In this document: positions 46,978 to 55,888 of the stretch, piece by piece
How the letters are laid out: the number at the start of each line of letters is the position of its first letter
Numbering within the stretch: the first letter of the stretch is position 1
Source: Candidatus Gastranaerophilales bacterium
Lineage (GTDB): Bacteria; Cyanobacteriota; Vampirovibrionia; Gastranaerophilales; Gastranaerophilaceae
Direction: 5' to 3'
DNA length: 57,524 nucleotides
Assembly (NCBI GenBank): GCA_944324285.1
Contig: CALUVR010000014.1
Coordinates: 1 to 57,524, forward strand
The notes under the pieces: model-generated
Databases searched by the model: none
The model's input: only the letters and a program-made list of their open reading frames with translations
What the model was told of the DNA's origin: nothing
Position numbers and translations under genes: made by a program

Positions 46978-47249
46978 GTTTAGAAGATAAATTGTCAAAA
47001 ATTAAATATGAACCGGATACGGACTCTCACCTGAAACCAAATCAGGAAGAGTGCAAAACCTGCAAAAAGAAAATCTGCACCTATGTTTGTCCGGCTAATG
47101 TTTATGAATGGCTTGAAGATGAACAAAAACTGCTTATAAAATTTGAAAACTGCCTTGAATGCGGGGCATGCAGAATTGCGTGCGAAAAGAAATGTCTTGA
47201 ATGGAATTACCCGAAAGGCACAAAAGGTGTAACATTTAAAAACGGTTAA
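46974..47249 (+). CDS. fixX: FixX-like ferredoxin
   Basis: 91 residues. Cys pattern CKTCKKKICTYVCP plus CLECGACRIACEKKCLEW, the usual FixX arrangement with a modified first cluster. Partner of FixC. ATGA overlap. Confidence 0.85.
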   Translation: MSLEDKLSKIKYEPDTDSHLKPNQEECKTCKKKICTYVCPANVYEWLEDEQKLLIKFENCLECGACRIACEKKCLEWNYPKGTKGVTFKNG

Positions 47250-47272
47250 AAGAGAATAAAGGAGAAAAAGTT

Positions 47273-47650
47273 ATGAAAGAAGAGTACAGCAACAGACAGC
47301 GCCGCTGGTATGATAAAGACCCGGTTTTATCACAGGCAATCGCAACGTTAGAGCAGAGCGATGACGAAACCCAGATTAAAATCGCGCTTAATTTGATTAA
47401 AATTATTATTGAACACAACATCGAAGATGAAAAATACGAAGCTGTTGAAGATATTATCAATGCAGTAGGTTCAGGAATTGACGAAAACAGAAAAGGCCGC
47501 TGGTACGATATTGATTCAACTGTCAGAACAGCGATGAACATGCTCCAGAACTGTCCTGAACCTACACAAAGACTTATCGCCAAAGAAATGGCAAAAATGG
47601 TTGTCGATAAAATCAAGACAAACAAAGACGATGAAGAAAGTGAAGAATAG
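47273..47650 (+). CDS. RWYD-repeat protein A
   Basis: 125 residues, no named family. Two copies of the motif RWYDxD: RRWYDKDPVLSQAI at about 10 and GRWYDIDSTVRTAM at about 79, each followed by an alpha-helical 60-residue segment. Paralogous to the protein at 50203-50541. Starts 23 bp after fixX with its own AAAGGAG. Abuts the convergent XRE gene. Function unknown. Confidence 0.8.
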   Translation: MKEEYSNRQRRWYDKDPVLSQAIATLEQSDDETQIKIALNLIKIIIEHNIEDEKYEAVEDIINAVGSGIDENRKGRWYDIDSTVRTAMNMLQNCPEPTQRLIAKEMAKMVVDKIKTNKDDEESEE

Positions 47651-47980
47651 TTATTTTAAAATATCGTTAACTATTCTGTAAATTAATTTCAACTGATCAT
47701 CAGACGCTTTTTTGAGGAGTTCCTGTAACTCGGACAGAAGGGCGTCTGATTCTTTCTGATGGCAAAAGTTAAAAAGTTCGTCAATCGGTACCTTTAAGGC
47801 AACTGAAAGTTTTTTCAAATTATCAATTGTCGTGAAACAGCCGCCTGTTTCTATACGGCAGATTTGCTGTTGTTCAACACCAATCATTTCTGCAAGTTTT
47901 TCCTGCGTAATTCTGTTTTTAGCCCTTAACTCTCTCAGCCGTTTTCCGAAGAGTTTTAATGTATTTTTTTCTTCAACCAT
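47651..47980 (-). CDS. XRE-family transcriptional regulator
   Basis: 109 residues. N-terminal helix-turn-helix at about 12-66 (ENTQ-type ITQEKLAEMIGVEQQQICRI). Short C-terminal helical tail. The promoter region contains the AT-rich palindrome at 47981-48000 and overlaps the divergent methyltransferase promoter, so it may regulate itself and that gene. Confidence 0.85.
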   Translation of the reverse strand: MVEEKNTLKLFGKRLRELRAKNRITQEKLAEMIGVEQQQICRIETGGCFTTIDNLKKLSVALKVPIDELFNFCHQKESDALLSELQELLKKASDDQLKLIYRIVNDILK

Positions 47981-48000
47981 AATTTTAAATTTTAAAATTT
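47981..48000. promoter_or_regulatory. AT-rich palindrome at the XRE start
   Basis: AATTTTAAATTTTAAAATTT lies directly upstream of the regulator's start codon. A possible self-operator. It could also be chance in AT-rich DNA. Confidence 0.3.
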
Positions 48001-48037
48001 ACAGAAAGAAAATGTTATACCTGAAAGTTTGTATTTA

Positions 48038-48066
48038 TTGACAAAATACAAATATTTTGATAATAT
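48038..48066 (+). promoter_or_regulatory. Promoter of the methyltransferase gene
   Basis: TTGACA at 48038-48043, 17-bp spacer, TAATAT at 48061-48066. The opposite strand carries TTGTCA around the same place, so XRE and methyltransferase promoters overlap. Confidence 0.6.
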
Positions 48067-48128
48067 TTACCTGTTTAATGCTAAAAATGAACCAAAATAA
48101 CACTTTTAATGAGAGGAATTGTCATTGT

Positions 48129-48830
48129 ATGCTGGAATATTTAATTCAAAAAACTAAACCTTTTTCAAAAGTAAAAAATCTTGAGCCGTTATATGAAAAA
48201 GCGATTTTAAAATCCGAAATTCCCAAAAATAGGTTTTCAGAATTTTCTGAAAAAGATTTATATTACTATTTATTTGAAAATTGTTTCTATGACAAAGACA
48301 TAATTACAAAAATACAAAGCGGCTATATCCAATTTATTCCGCAAAATTCTCAAAAGTGTTTCCTTGATATAGGCTGCGGACGCGGTGAATTTCTTGAAAT
48401 TTTGCAGAAAAACGGGATAAAAGTTAAAGGTATAGAAATCAACACTCTTGAATATAAGTTGTTAAAGGATAAAAATTTTGATGTTGAATTGAATGATGCT
48501 GTAACTTATTTAAAAAATACCGATGAAATTTTTTCGGGGATTTCTGCAATTGAAGTTGTAGAACATCTATCATTCGACTATCTTTATGAATTTATCCACC
48601 TTGCTTACGAGCACATTGAAGAAGGCGGCATAATCCTGTTGGAAACCTTGAATTGCCGCAATATAAAAAATCTGCAAAATTTTTACTCGGATTTAACTCA
48701 TGTAAAACCTATCGTAATGGAATCATTACAATTTTTATGCGAAAAAGCCGGATTTAAAAACTTAAAGGTTTGTTATTCTGCTCCAGCTAAGCATGGTTAT
48801 ATTAATTACGCTATAATTGGAACAAAATAA
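48129..48830 (+). CDS. Class I SAM-dependent methyltransferase
   Basis: 233 residues. SAM motif FLDIGCGRGEFLEIL at about 80-95, acidic loop ending GIEIN, and AIEVVEHLS. The closest look-alikes are sugar or quinone methyltransferases with N-terminal helices. The ATG at 48129 was chosen because AGAGGAA lies 10 nt upstream. In-frame ATGs at 48057 and 48087 exist. Substrate unknown. Confidence 0.8.
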   Translation: MLEYLIQKTKPFSKVKNLEPLYEKAILKSEIPKNRFSEFSEKDLYYYLFENCFYDKDIITKIQSGYIQFIPQNSQKCFLDIGCGRGEFLEILQKNGIKVKGIEINTLEYKLLKDKNFDVELNDAVTYLKNTDEIFSGISAIEVVEHLSFDYLYEFIHLAYEHIEEGGIILLETLNCRNIKNLQNFYSDLTHVKPIVMESLQFLCEKAGFKNLKVCYSAPAKHGYINYAIIGTK

Positions 48831-48854
48831 ATAAAATATTATTTATGTGTGATT

Positions 48855-48884
48855 TTCCGCCCTATTATAGGGCGGATTTTTTTA
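48855..48884. terminator. Bidirectional terminator
   Basis: TTCCGCCCTATTATAGGGCGGA hairpin followed by a T-run, with A/T on the other side. Between two convergent genes. Confidence 0.88.
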
Positions 48885-49445
48885 CATCCGTATTGTTCTG
48901 AAAATCGTATAGTATCTGTAATTTCCCCAGTAGACAACAACTGAGATAAAATTGTTATCCAAATCAGTTAGTTCAAGATACGTCTGCGGTGTAGGTTTTC
49001 TTTTTGCACTCGGAACAAATTTCCCGATAAAATCAAGCATCCCTAAGTGCATTTTTTGTGTAGGTGAAAGTTTTGGTTTCGGGAGGTTTTCATCATAGAA
49101 AAATTCAGGAACTATTTCTCTATCATAAATCGGGACTATATATTTAATTCTTCCGGCTTCTTTAAAAAGCATATACCAGCTCCCTTTGTGTTCCCGCGGG
49201 GTGAGCAGGTAGTAACCCGGTTCTATTGCGATTGTTTTAAAATACAAAGGTGCAAGAAGCCTCAAAAGAGGATATGGCGACCAGGTTGAAGTTTGGGTAT
49301 CGTAGTATTCTCCTGGGTCAACGTCATGGACGTATTTTAAAGTAGGAACTTCCAAATCGCGATAGACCTGTTCATAATCCACATCTTTTGCTATTACAGG
49401 CAAAGAGCAGACCAATAATGCTAATAATATAATCCACCTTCTCAT
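48882..49445 (-). CDS. Secreted hypothetical protein
   Basis: 187 residues with a signal peptide (MRRWIILLALLVCSLPVIA). The rest is aromatic-rich (EYYDTQTSTWSPYPLLRLLA, VVYWGNYRYYTIF). No family recognised. Probably periplasmic. It stands alone, bordered downstream by the terminator. Confidence 0.72.
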   Translation of the reverse strand: MRRWIILLALLVCSLPVIAKDVDYEQVYRDLEVPTLKYVHDVDPGEYYDTQTSTWSPYPLLRLLAPLYFKTIAIEPGYYLLTPREHKGSWYMLFKEAGRIKYIVPIYDREIVPEFFYDENLPKPKLSPTQKMHLGMLDFIGKFVPSAKRKPTPQTYLELTDLDNNFISVVVYWGNYRYYTIFRTIRM

Positions 49446-49638
49446 ACAATAATTTTAATGTTTTTGATACAAAAATCAATCATTTAAATTGTTGAAAAAG
49501 CTAGGAATTTTTAATTTTTAAAAGGAGCTTTGAATTAAGTGCTACCTTCATAAGTAAAGTGGCGAGAAAGTTCCGGGAGTCTGTTTTTCCCCTCTCCCCA
49601 GTGCGGGAGAGGGGATTATTAGGTAAGAGGTTTTCTTT

Positions 49639-49676
49639 TTCCCTCTCCCTGCGGGAGAGGGGTAGGGAGAGGGGGC
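49639..49676 (+). repeat. CCCTCTCC...GGGAGAGGG hairpin repeat
   Basis: CCCTCTCCCTGCGGGAGAGG followed by GGTAGGGAGAGGG. Related forms lie at 36635-36668, 49590-49616 and 57270-57290. Confidence 0.75.
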
Positions 49677-49720
49677 GGTTTAGTTGAAGGGTTGAATAGT
49701 TGAAAGGATGATATAAACAG

Positions 49721-49763
49721 CCTCCCTTATTAAGGAGGTGGCGCGAAGCGTCGGAGGGTTTTC
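49721..49763 (+). repeat. 44-bp CCTCCC...GGAGGG repeat, copy 3
   Basis: CCTCCCTTATTAAGGAGG, GGCGCGAAGCGTC, GGAGGGTTTTC. Confidence 0.8.
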
Positions 49764-49768
49764 TCCAA

Positions 49769-49802
49769 TAAATCCCCCCTGCCCCCCTTTACAAAGGGGG
49801 TA
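49769..49802 (+). repeat. 34-bp repeat, intergenic copy of the mfd insert
   Basis: AAATCCCCCCTGCCCCCC followed by TTTACAAAGGGGGTAA. Its near-identical counterpart is in-frame in mfd (35313-35346, opposite strand). Confidence 0.85.
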
Positions 49803-49807
49803 AGTTT

Positions 49808-49847
49808 ACGTCATTCTGAGGGCGCAGCCCGAAAGAATCCAGCTTTT
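49808..49847 (-). repeat. Short palindromic repeat, GGATT-TTCG family, copy 3 (inverted)
   Basis: Reads ACGTCATTCTGAGGGCGCAG ... GAATCCAGCTTTT, the reverse complement of the copy at 3664-3706. Confidence 0.83.
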
Positions 49848-49929
49848 GGAATATTGAGAGTAATGAGTAAAGTGTTAATGGACTAATTTTTGTTGAATCA
49901 TTCACTACTCACCACTCACTTTTCACTTA

Positions 49930-49967
49930 AAAAAGCTGGATTGCTTCGCTACCGCTCGCAATGACGT
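49930..49967 (+). repeat. Short palindromic repeat, GGATT-TTCG family, copy 4
   Basis: AAAAAGCTGGATTGCTTCGC followed by TACCGCTCGCAATGACGT. Confidence 0.83.
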
Positions 49968-49992
49968 ATTGAAAGTTTCATGGCGTCCCTTG

Positions 49993-50119
49993 ACGTCATC
50001 ACATGTTTTGACCAGGGATTGCATAATCGTTGCATTCTGCAGTAATGCGATTCCGCATAGCGTGAAAAACTAAATTTCGCCTTAAGTTTCAATCAGTTTT
50101 TCTAAGCTTACGGAATGAC
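49993..50119 (-). repeat. 127-bp inverted-repeat element, copy 3 (inverted)
   Basis: The reverse complement begins GTCATTCCG and contains AGAAAAACTGATTGAA and GGAATCGCATTA, matching copies 1 and 2 along the same 127 bp. Its right end (CATGTGATGAC) has diverged. Confidence 0.8.
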
Positions 50120-50172
50120 GTTGCCTTTTCCCCTCGCCCCTTGAAGGAGAGGGAAGAATATTCCCCAAATAA

Positions 50173-50204
50173 AAAACTCTCTTTTAATTTAAAAGAGAGT
50201 TTTT
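50173..50204. terminator. Rho-independent terminator after the RWYD protein B gene
   Basis: AAAACTCTCTTTTAATTT / AAAAGAGAGTTTTT. It partly overlaps the stop codon of the minus-strand RWYD gene and has T-runs both ways. Confidence 0.85.
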
Positions 50205-50541
50205 AACCGTTTCCATTCGGGCTTTCGTATTCAATGCCCATTTCTTTTAATGTTCTTATAAAATTTTGTGCGCAGATTTTTTGAGCTTCAGGAGGAACAA
50301 TTCTTAAAATTTCAACAGTTCTGGAAATAACAGGATCCTTATCGTACCAGCGGTTATTTGCATTGACAGGCTTCACCATCGCATAGAATTTATCAACTGT
50401 TTCTTTTGATACCTTTTCTTCAATCTTTTTGAGAAAAATTTCAGCCTGGGCATGAAGCTCTGTCTGATAATTTTTCAACAGTTCAATAACTTCTAGTAAT
50501 AGCGGATCGTGATCGTACCAACGCTTATAAGTAGGACTCAT
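50203..50541 (-). CDS. RWYD-repeat protein B
   Basis: 112 residues. Two RWYDxDP motifs, KRWYDHDPLLLEV at about 7 and NRWYDKDPVISRT at about 66, with helical regions between. Same architecture as the protein at 47273. Its start lies 17 bp inside the end of murA in another frame, so it is co-transcribed with murA. Function unknown. Confidence 0.8.
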   Translation of the reverse strand: MSPTYKRWYDHDPLLLEVIELLKNYQTELHAQAEIFLKKIEEKVSKETVDKFYAMVKPVNANNRWYDKDPVISRTVEILRIVPPEAQKICAQNFIRTLKEMGIEYESPNGNG

Positions 50542-51844
50542 TATGTATTTCCTCCGTCGGGTTGATTATGGGAGAATCCTCTCTCCTTTCAATCTTACCA
50601 CCTAACAATTTTAGCTTAGTTTCGAAATTTTCGTATCCTCTATCTATATGATGTAAGTTTTCAATGACGGAATTCCCTTCAGCCATAAGTGCTGCAACAA
50701 CCAGTGAAGCACCTGCTCTTAGGTCGCTTGCGGCTAATGTTGCACCTGTAAGTTTTTTTACGCCTTTAATAATCGCATGGTTTCTGTCCTGATGAATATC
50801 TGCGCCCATTCTTCTGAGTTCCGGAACCTGCATAAATCTGTTTTCGTAAAGGCTTTCAGTAATTATGCCGACACCGTTTGCGGTTGATAATAATGTCATT
50901 GCCATGGATTGTAAATCTGTCGGAAATCCCGGATATGGCTGGGTTACAAAATTTATGGAGTTTAACCTGTTTTTACAGCTTACTTCAAGCGCGTTCGGTT
51001 CAAGAAGCTTAATATTGGCACCCATTTTGAGTAACTTATCCGTAAAGAAAGTTAAATGTGCAGGGAAAACATTTCTTATAATGGCTTTGCCTTTTGTTGC
51101 GATAATAGCGCTCATAAAGGTTCCTGCTTCAATTCTGTCCGGAATAGTTGTGTATTCAATAGGGTGCAAGTTTTCCTGTTTAACTCCATTAATGATTATT
51201 TCGGAAGTTCCTGCACCATTTACGTCTGCACCGAGTGCATTCAAAAAGTTTGCCAAATCGACAATTTCAGGCTCCTGAGCTGCATTTTGAATTCTTGTAG
51301 AGCCTTCAGCAAGTGTTGCAGCAAGCATTAAATTTTCAGTTGCCCCGACTGACGGGATATCAAGGTAGATATCGGTTCCGGTTAATTTTGGAACTTTTGC
51401 GTGGACATAGCCATTTTCTATTTTAATTTTTGCTCCGAGTGCCTCAAGCCCTTTTATATGAAAATCAACACGTCTTTCGCCTATGGCGCAGCCTCCAGGG
51501 AGTGCGACTATTGCTTCGCGGCATCTTGAAACAAGCGCTCCGAGGACGATAAATGACGCACGCATTTTGCTGACTAATTCATATTTCGCAGTAATGCTGG
51601 TAAGTGTTGTTGCATCAATAGTTACGGACTTTTCATTTTTATCATAAGCTGTTTTTGCCCCGAGTTGTTCAATTACGCTCAGCATGATTTCGACGTCTGT
51701 CAAATCAGGGACATTGTATATTTTTGTTTCTCCTTTAGCTAAAAGTGCTGCTGCCATCAGTTTTAAAACCGAATTTTTTGCACCGCCTATTGATACTTCG
51801 CCTTTTAACGGGGTTCCGCCTTTTATGTAATACTTCTGTGTCAA
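50525..51844 (-). CDS. murA: UDP-N-acetylglucosamine 1-carboxyvinyltransferase
   Basis: 439 residues, full length. First committed step of peptidoglycan synthesis. GGAKNSVL (20-27) carries the conserved Lys-Asn, and the PEP-binding Cys is C119 in LPGGCAIGERR (fosfomycin target). The start is TTG at 51844, 6 nt after GGAG. Confidence 0.94.
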   Translation of the reverse strand: MTQKYYIKGGTPLKGEVSIGGAKNSVLKLMAAALLAKGETKIYNVPDLTDVEIMLSVIEQLGAKTAYDKNEKSVTIDATTLTSITAKYELVSKMRASFIVLGALVSRCREAIVALPGGCAIGERRVDFHIKGLEALGAKIKIENGYVHAKVPKLTGTDIYLDIPSVGATENLMLAATLAEGSTRIQNAAQEPEIVDLANFLNALGADVNGAGTSEIIINGVKQENLHPIEYTTIPDRIEAGTFMSAIIATKGKAIIRNVFPAHLTFFTDKLLKMGANIKLLEPNALEVSCKNRLNSINFVTQPYPGFPTDLQSMAMTLLSTANGVGIITESLYENRFMQVPELRRMGADIHQDRNHAIIKGVKKLTGATLAASDLRAGASLVVAALMAEGNSVIENLHHIDRGYENFETKLKLLGGKIERREDSPIINPTEEIHNESYL

Positions 51845-52078
51845 TTTTCTCTCCGGAAATGTTTATTTTTATCTAGTCATCTACTTACATAATAATACAA
51901 CCAGATTAGTCAGGTGTAAATAGGTTAAATAATGTAAAGATATTAGAAAATTAAAAAGATTGTAAATGAAAAGGATTTAATTTTTCTTAATTATTAAAAA
52001 ATAATAAATTTTCCTTGTGAATTAACTTTGATAACTTATAATAAATAGTATATTATAGTTAGTGTAAGAGGTAGAGAT
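51845..52078. promoter_or_regulatory. Divergent AT-rich promoter region, murA / grpE
   Basis: Towards grpE: TTGATA at 52028-52033, 17-bp spacer, TATTAT at 52051-52056. An alternative is TTGTGA (52015-52020), N16, TATAAT (52037-52042). No CIRCE (TTAGCACTC) operator is visible. Confidence 0.5.
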
Positions 52079-52657
52079 ATGTCACATAAACACATTAACA
52101 ATCCTTTCAAGAAGCATTCTGAGGATGAAGAGATTAAGGAAACAGAACAGGTTGAAGAAACCGGTAAGTCAGAGGAAATTAAATCAGAAACTGACGAATT
52201 AAACAGTGAATTTGATAAATTAAAAGAGGATTATGACAAGCTTAATAATCAATATTTAAGGCTTGCTGCGGATTTTGATAACTTTAGAAAAAGACAGGAA
52301 CAGGAAAGAGAAAATCTCTTGAAATTTGGCATGGAAAATACCATGAAAAAAATGCTTGAGGTTCTCGATAACTTTGAACGCGGCGAAAAAGCTCTTGAAA
52401 ATGTTGACGATTGTGAAAAAGTTAAAGAGAGTTTTAATCTTGTACATAAGCAAACCATTGATGCGCTTACAAAATTGGGGCTTGAGCAGATTGATGCCGA
52501 AAACAAAGAATTTGACCCTAACCTTCATGAAGCGGTTATGAGAACCCCTACGGACGAACATCCGGAAAATACGGTAATAGCTGTGCTTCAAAAGGGTTAT
52601 AAGATTGGAGATAAAGTATTGCGTCCGGCTCTTGTAAATGTCGCGGCAGCAGATTAG
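52079..52657 (+). CDS. grpE: Nucleotide exchange factor GrpE
   Basis: 192 residues. Acidic N-terminus, long coiled coil (about 35-90), DFDNFRKRQEQER and the beta domain NLHEAVMRTPTDEHPENTVI. Exchange factor for DnaK. dnaJ follows 34 bp downstream with no dnaK in between. Confidence 0.93.
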   Translation: MSHKHINNPFKKHSEDEEIKETEQVEETGKSEEIKSETDELNSEFDKLKEDYDKLNNQYLRLAADFDNFRKRQEQERENLLKFGMENTMKKMLEVLDNFERGEKALENVDDCEKVKESFNLVHKQTIDALTKLGLEQIDAENKEFDPNLHEAVMRTPTDEHPENTVIAVLQKGYKIGDKVLRPALVNVAAAD

Positions 52658-52691
52658 AATAAAGCAGACTTTGAGGAAGATGGAAAATTAA

Positions 52692-53819
52692 ATGAGCGAT
52701 TACTATGAAATACTGGGCGTTGAGAAAAATGCCTCAAAAGATGAAATAAAATCGGCTTTTAGAAAGAAAGCAAGAACCTTACACCCTGATGTAAATAAAG
52801 CCCCTGATGCTGAAGAAAAGTTTAAAGAACTAGGGAAAGCTTATGAAACCCTGATGGATGATAATAAGCGTGCAACTTATGACCGCTACGGCGAGGACGG
52901 GCTTAAAAATGCCGGATTTAATACAAACGGACCGTTTGAAGGCGGTTTTGGCGATTTGAACGACATTTTTAATACATTTTTCGGCGGCTTTGGCGGTTTT
53001 GGTTTTGGCGGCGGCAGACCTGACCCGAACGCTCCGCAGCGCGGGGATGATATTAGAGCCGATGTAGAAGTTTCTTTTGAGGAAGCGGTTTTTGGAGTAA
53101 CAAAAGAAGTTAAATTTGACCACCTTGAACTTTGTCCGGACTGTAAAGGTACAGGTGCCGAAAAAGGTTCTAAACCGATTGTTTGTCCGACATGCGGCGG
53201 CGCAGGACAGGTTCAGACAGTTGCAAGAACTCCATTAGGTGCATTCACTCAGATAAGTCCGTGCCCTGACTGCCACGGTACCGGTCAAAAGATTTCTAAT
53301 CCTTGTAAAACCTGCAAAGGCTACGGGAAAATTGAAAAAGAAAAGAAAATTGAAATAAAAATTCCGGCAGGTGTAGATAATCATTCAAAAATTCGTGTTT
53401 CAGGCGAAGGCGACGCCGGTACGAACGGCGGCAGAGCCGGCGATTTATACGTTATTTTGCACGTAAAACCGTCTGAATATTTTACCCGTGATGGAGTAGA
53501 TGTTTATACTAAACTTGAAATTTCACCGGCTCAGGCAGCACTCGGGGATGAAATACTTATTAAAACCCTTGACGGCGAACAAAAAATTCAGGTTCACGCC
53601 GGTATTCAAAACGGTAACACAATCAAAATAAAAAATGCAGGTATTCCGATTTTATCAAGACCGTCCCAGAGAGGCGATCATATTGTTGTTGTGACGGTTA
53701 AAATTCCGACCCAGATGAGTGACGCTGAACGTAATTTATATAAACAACTTTATGAATTAAAATCGGGTAAGAAACCTCAAGAATCATTGATGGATAAGGT
53801 AAAAGGAGTATTTCAATAA
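52692..53819 (+). CDS. dnaJ: Chaperone DnaJ
   Basis: 375 residues, type I. J domain with HPD (TLHPDVNK), a Gly/Phe region ([11 protein letters not shown]), four zinc motifs ([32 protein letters not shown]) and a C-terminal substrate-binding domain. DnaK cochaperone. The stop overlaps the next start by 1 nt. Confidence 0.95.
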   Translation: MSDYYEILGVEKNASKDEIKSAFRKKARTLHPDVNKAPDAEEKFKELGKAYETLMDDNKRATYDRYGEDGLKNAGFNTNGPFEGGFGDLNDIFNTFFGGFGGFGFGGGRPDPNAPQRGDDIRADVEVSFEEAVFGVTKEVKFDHLELCPDCKGTGAEKGSKPIVCPTCGGAGQVQTVARTPLGAFTQISPCPDCHGTGQKISNPCKTCKGYGKIEKEKKIEIKIPAGVDNHSKIRVSGEGDAGTNGGRAGDLYVILHVKPSEYFTRDGVDVYTKLEISPAQAALGDEILIKTLDGEQKIQVHAGIQNGNTIKIKNAGIPILSRPSQRGDHIVVVTVKIPTQMSDAERNLYKQLYELKSGKKPQESLMDKVKGVFQ

Positions 53820-55255
53820 TGCGAAAAATAATAATTGCACTGGCAATTACCGCTATTACTGCTGTTTCGGTTAATGCAACCATATTGCCTGATGAAGTTA
53901 AAAACAGCATTACAAAAGAATTTCCTAAAGCAAATTTTCGCTTTGACGGTGTAATTACTTTGCCTGACGGAACGGTTTATCTCCCGTTAATTCCATCTAA
54001 ATTCGATAAGAAAGACGAATTTAAGATTAAGTCAACTTTTCCGGCAGGGAAAAGTTTATCCCAAAGACCGGATGTTGTTATTTTCAGTAACGACTATGTT
54101 TTAATGCGTGTCATCGTCGACGAAAAAGGAAACAGAAGTCTTGCAAAATTGACGGATGTTCCGATAGAACTGAGAATGGGGCTTTTGCCTCAGGATATGC
54201 TTGTACCTGCAAATTTAAGTATACCTCAGAATTTAAAGAATATTATCGGAAATCTTGAAATCCCGACATCAAAAGATTCGCTTGTTACAACTCCGATAGT
54301 ACAGCCAAAAACTGTGAGTGAGAACACGATTAATTCTCTTGCGCAAATTCCTGAATTGAAAAATAAAATTTTGTATGTATCGACAAGTTTTTCAAAAAAT
54401 ATTCAGGTAGTAAATCCTGAAAAGAAAATTCCTGAATACGCACTCCAGCAAAATCATATTCCTATTATGATAAAAGGTTATGATGACAGGTTCCTGCTGG
54501 AAACATCTTATGGCAAAAGAGCTGTTGATATAATTTCGCTTGCTGATGATAAAGTGATAAAGCAGATTGAACTTAAATCGCAGCCTGATGAAATCGTAAT
54601 GGATTATAATAATAAACTTGCATATATTTCGGCACCTGATGATGCAAGTATATATGTTCTAAGTCTTGAAACAATGACGCTGAAAAGGCAGATTAAGCTT
54701 AATGGAATGTGTGAAAAAATTGTCTTGAGCGGCGACGGTACAAAGATTTTTTATAACGACAAACAGACAAACACAATCTGGGCGGTTGAATTGGATAACG
54801 AATATCTGCTGAAAGAAATCGGAAAATTTCCGAATGTGTCGAAAATAGCTTACGTCAACGGCAAGGTTTATATTACGAGCCGTACCCAGAATCGTCTTGC
54901 GATAGTAGATTACGCAACAGTTTCACTGCTTTCTGAAAATTCGGTCGGAGAAAAGCCTGTAGATATGCTGGTTGATGGTGATAATCTGTTTATTCTAGGC
55001 GCTTCACAGAATTCAATTGAAGTTGTAGATACATCAAGGGATAAATTAACTGATACGATTATGCTTCCGACAGAGGGGTTTTCAACAAGAATAAATAAAA
55101 TTGACGGTACAAATCTTGCCATTGTTTCGGATGCAAAAGCCGGTAAATATATTATTCTGAATCTTGAAACAAAGGCTGTAGTTGCCGCAAACCCCATTGC
55201 GACGCCTGTAACTTCGATTGTGGTTGCAAATAAGATTAAGAAACTGGGAAAATGA
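53819..55255 (+). CDS. Exported beta-propeller protein
   Basis: 478 residues, signal peptide ([20 protein letters not shown]). Residues about 180-470 hold YVTN-like propeller blades: KILYVSTSFSKNIQVVN, NKLAYISAPDDASIYVLSLE, GDNLFILGASQNSIEVVDT. A long N-terminal region precedes them. Periplasmic or surface scaffold, role unknown. Coupled to dnaJ (TAATG) and to the O-methyltransferase. Confidence 0.78.
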   Translation: MRKIIIALAITAITAVSVNATILPDEVKNSITKEFPKANFRFDGVITLPDGTVYLPLIPSKFDKKDEFKIKSTFPAGKSLSQRPDVVIFSNDYVLMRVIVDEKGNRSLAKLTDVPIELRMGLLPQDMLVPANLSIPQNLKNIIGNLEIPTSKDSLVTTPIVQPKTVSENTINSLAQIPELKNKILYVSTSFSKNIQVVNPEKKIPEYALQQNHIPIMIKGYDDRFLLETSYGKRAVDIISLADDKVIKQIELKSQPDEIVMDYNNKLAYISAPDDASIYVLSLETMTLKRQIKLNGMCEKIVLSGDGTKIFYNDKQTNTIWAVELDNEYLLKEIGKFPNVSKIAYVNGKVYITSRTQNRLAIVDYATVSLLSENSVGEKPVDMLVDGDNLFILGASQNSIEVVDTSRDKLTDTIMLPTEGFSTRINKIDGTNLAIVSDAKAGKYIILNLETKAVVAANPIATPVTSIVVANKIKKLGK

Positions 55256-55821
55256 TTACGGATTTTGATGAAATAACAATAGAAACCCTGACAGAGCTGG
55301 AAAAAACACAACGTGACTTCTGGAACATCTCTCGTCCTACTGCGTTATTTTTATATAACCTTATTAAAAATGAAAGATTGACGTGCGGTCTTGAGGTCGG
55401 AACATCCAACGGTTATTCAGGTATCTGGCTTTCAAAGGCATTGAAGGCGAATGGCGGTACCCTTGATACAATTGAATTTTATGAAAAACGATATTCAATT
55501 GCGCGTGCAAACTTCGAAAAATGCGGCACCTCCGATATTGTGACAATTCGCCCCGGGGAAGCTTGTGACGTATTAAAGGCGCTTCCTGATGATTTTAAGA
55601 TAGATTTTGCATTTGTGGATGCTAATAAACGCGAATCCGTTGAATATTTTAAACTGATACATCCGCATTTAAAAGCAGGCGGGATTTACACTTGTGATAA
55701 TGTTTTATCCCATAAGGAAAAAGTTCAAACCTATATCGACGCGATAAATTCTCACCCTGATTATTTGCATACGGTTTTGGATTTGCCCGCAGGATTGTCG
55801 TTTGCAAGGAAAATTTTATAG
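55252..55821 (+). CDS. O-methyltransferase (caffeoyl-CoA type)
   Basis: 189 residues. Methyltransferase family 3: LEVGTSNGYSGIWL for SAM binding, FAFVDANK and CDNVLSH for the metal-linked site. Divalent-metal-dependent. Substrate unknown. ATGA overlap with the propeller gene. Confidence 0.8.
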   Translation: MITDFDEITIETLTELEKTQRDFWNISRPTALFLYNLIKNERLTCGLEVGTSNGYSGIWLSKALKANGGTLDTIEFYEKRYSIARANFEKCGTSDIVTIRPGEACDVLKALPDDFKIDFAFVDANKRESVEYFKLIHPHLKAGGIYTCDNVLSHKEKVQTYIDAINSHPDYLHTVLDLPAGLSFARKIL

Positions 55822-55888
55822 GTAGATTTTTATATAAAATAGTTTATAATTTAAACATTGTATAACTTAAAATGAAAGGAATATGATT

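Larger units (their letters stand above)
49446..50172. other. Gene-free stretch made of dispersed repeats
   Basis: No gene. In order: an AT-rich leader of the 48882 gene; CCCTCTCC/GGGAGAGGG hairpins (49590-49676); a 44-bp repeat (49721-49763); the AAATCCCCCC repeat that is also in mfd (49769-49802); two GGATT-TTCG units (49808-49847, 49930-49967); and an inverted 127-bp element (49993-50119). Confidence 0.8.

Noticed and set aside
51845..52078. CIRCE heat-shock operator before grpE
   Set aside because: No TTAGCACTC-N9-GAGTGCTAA or near match was found.
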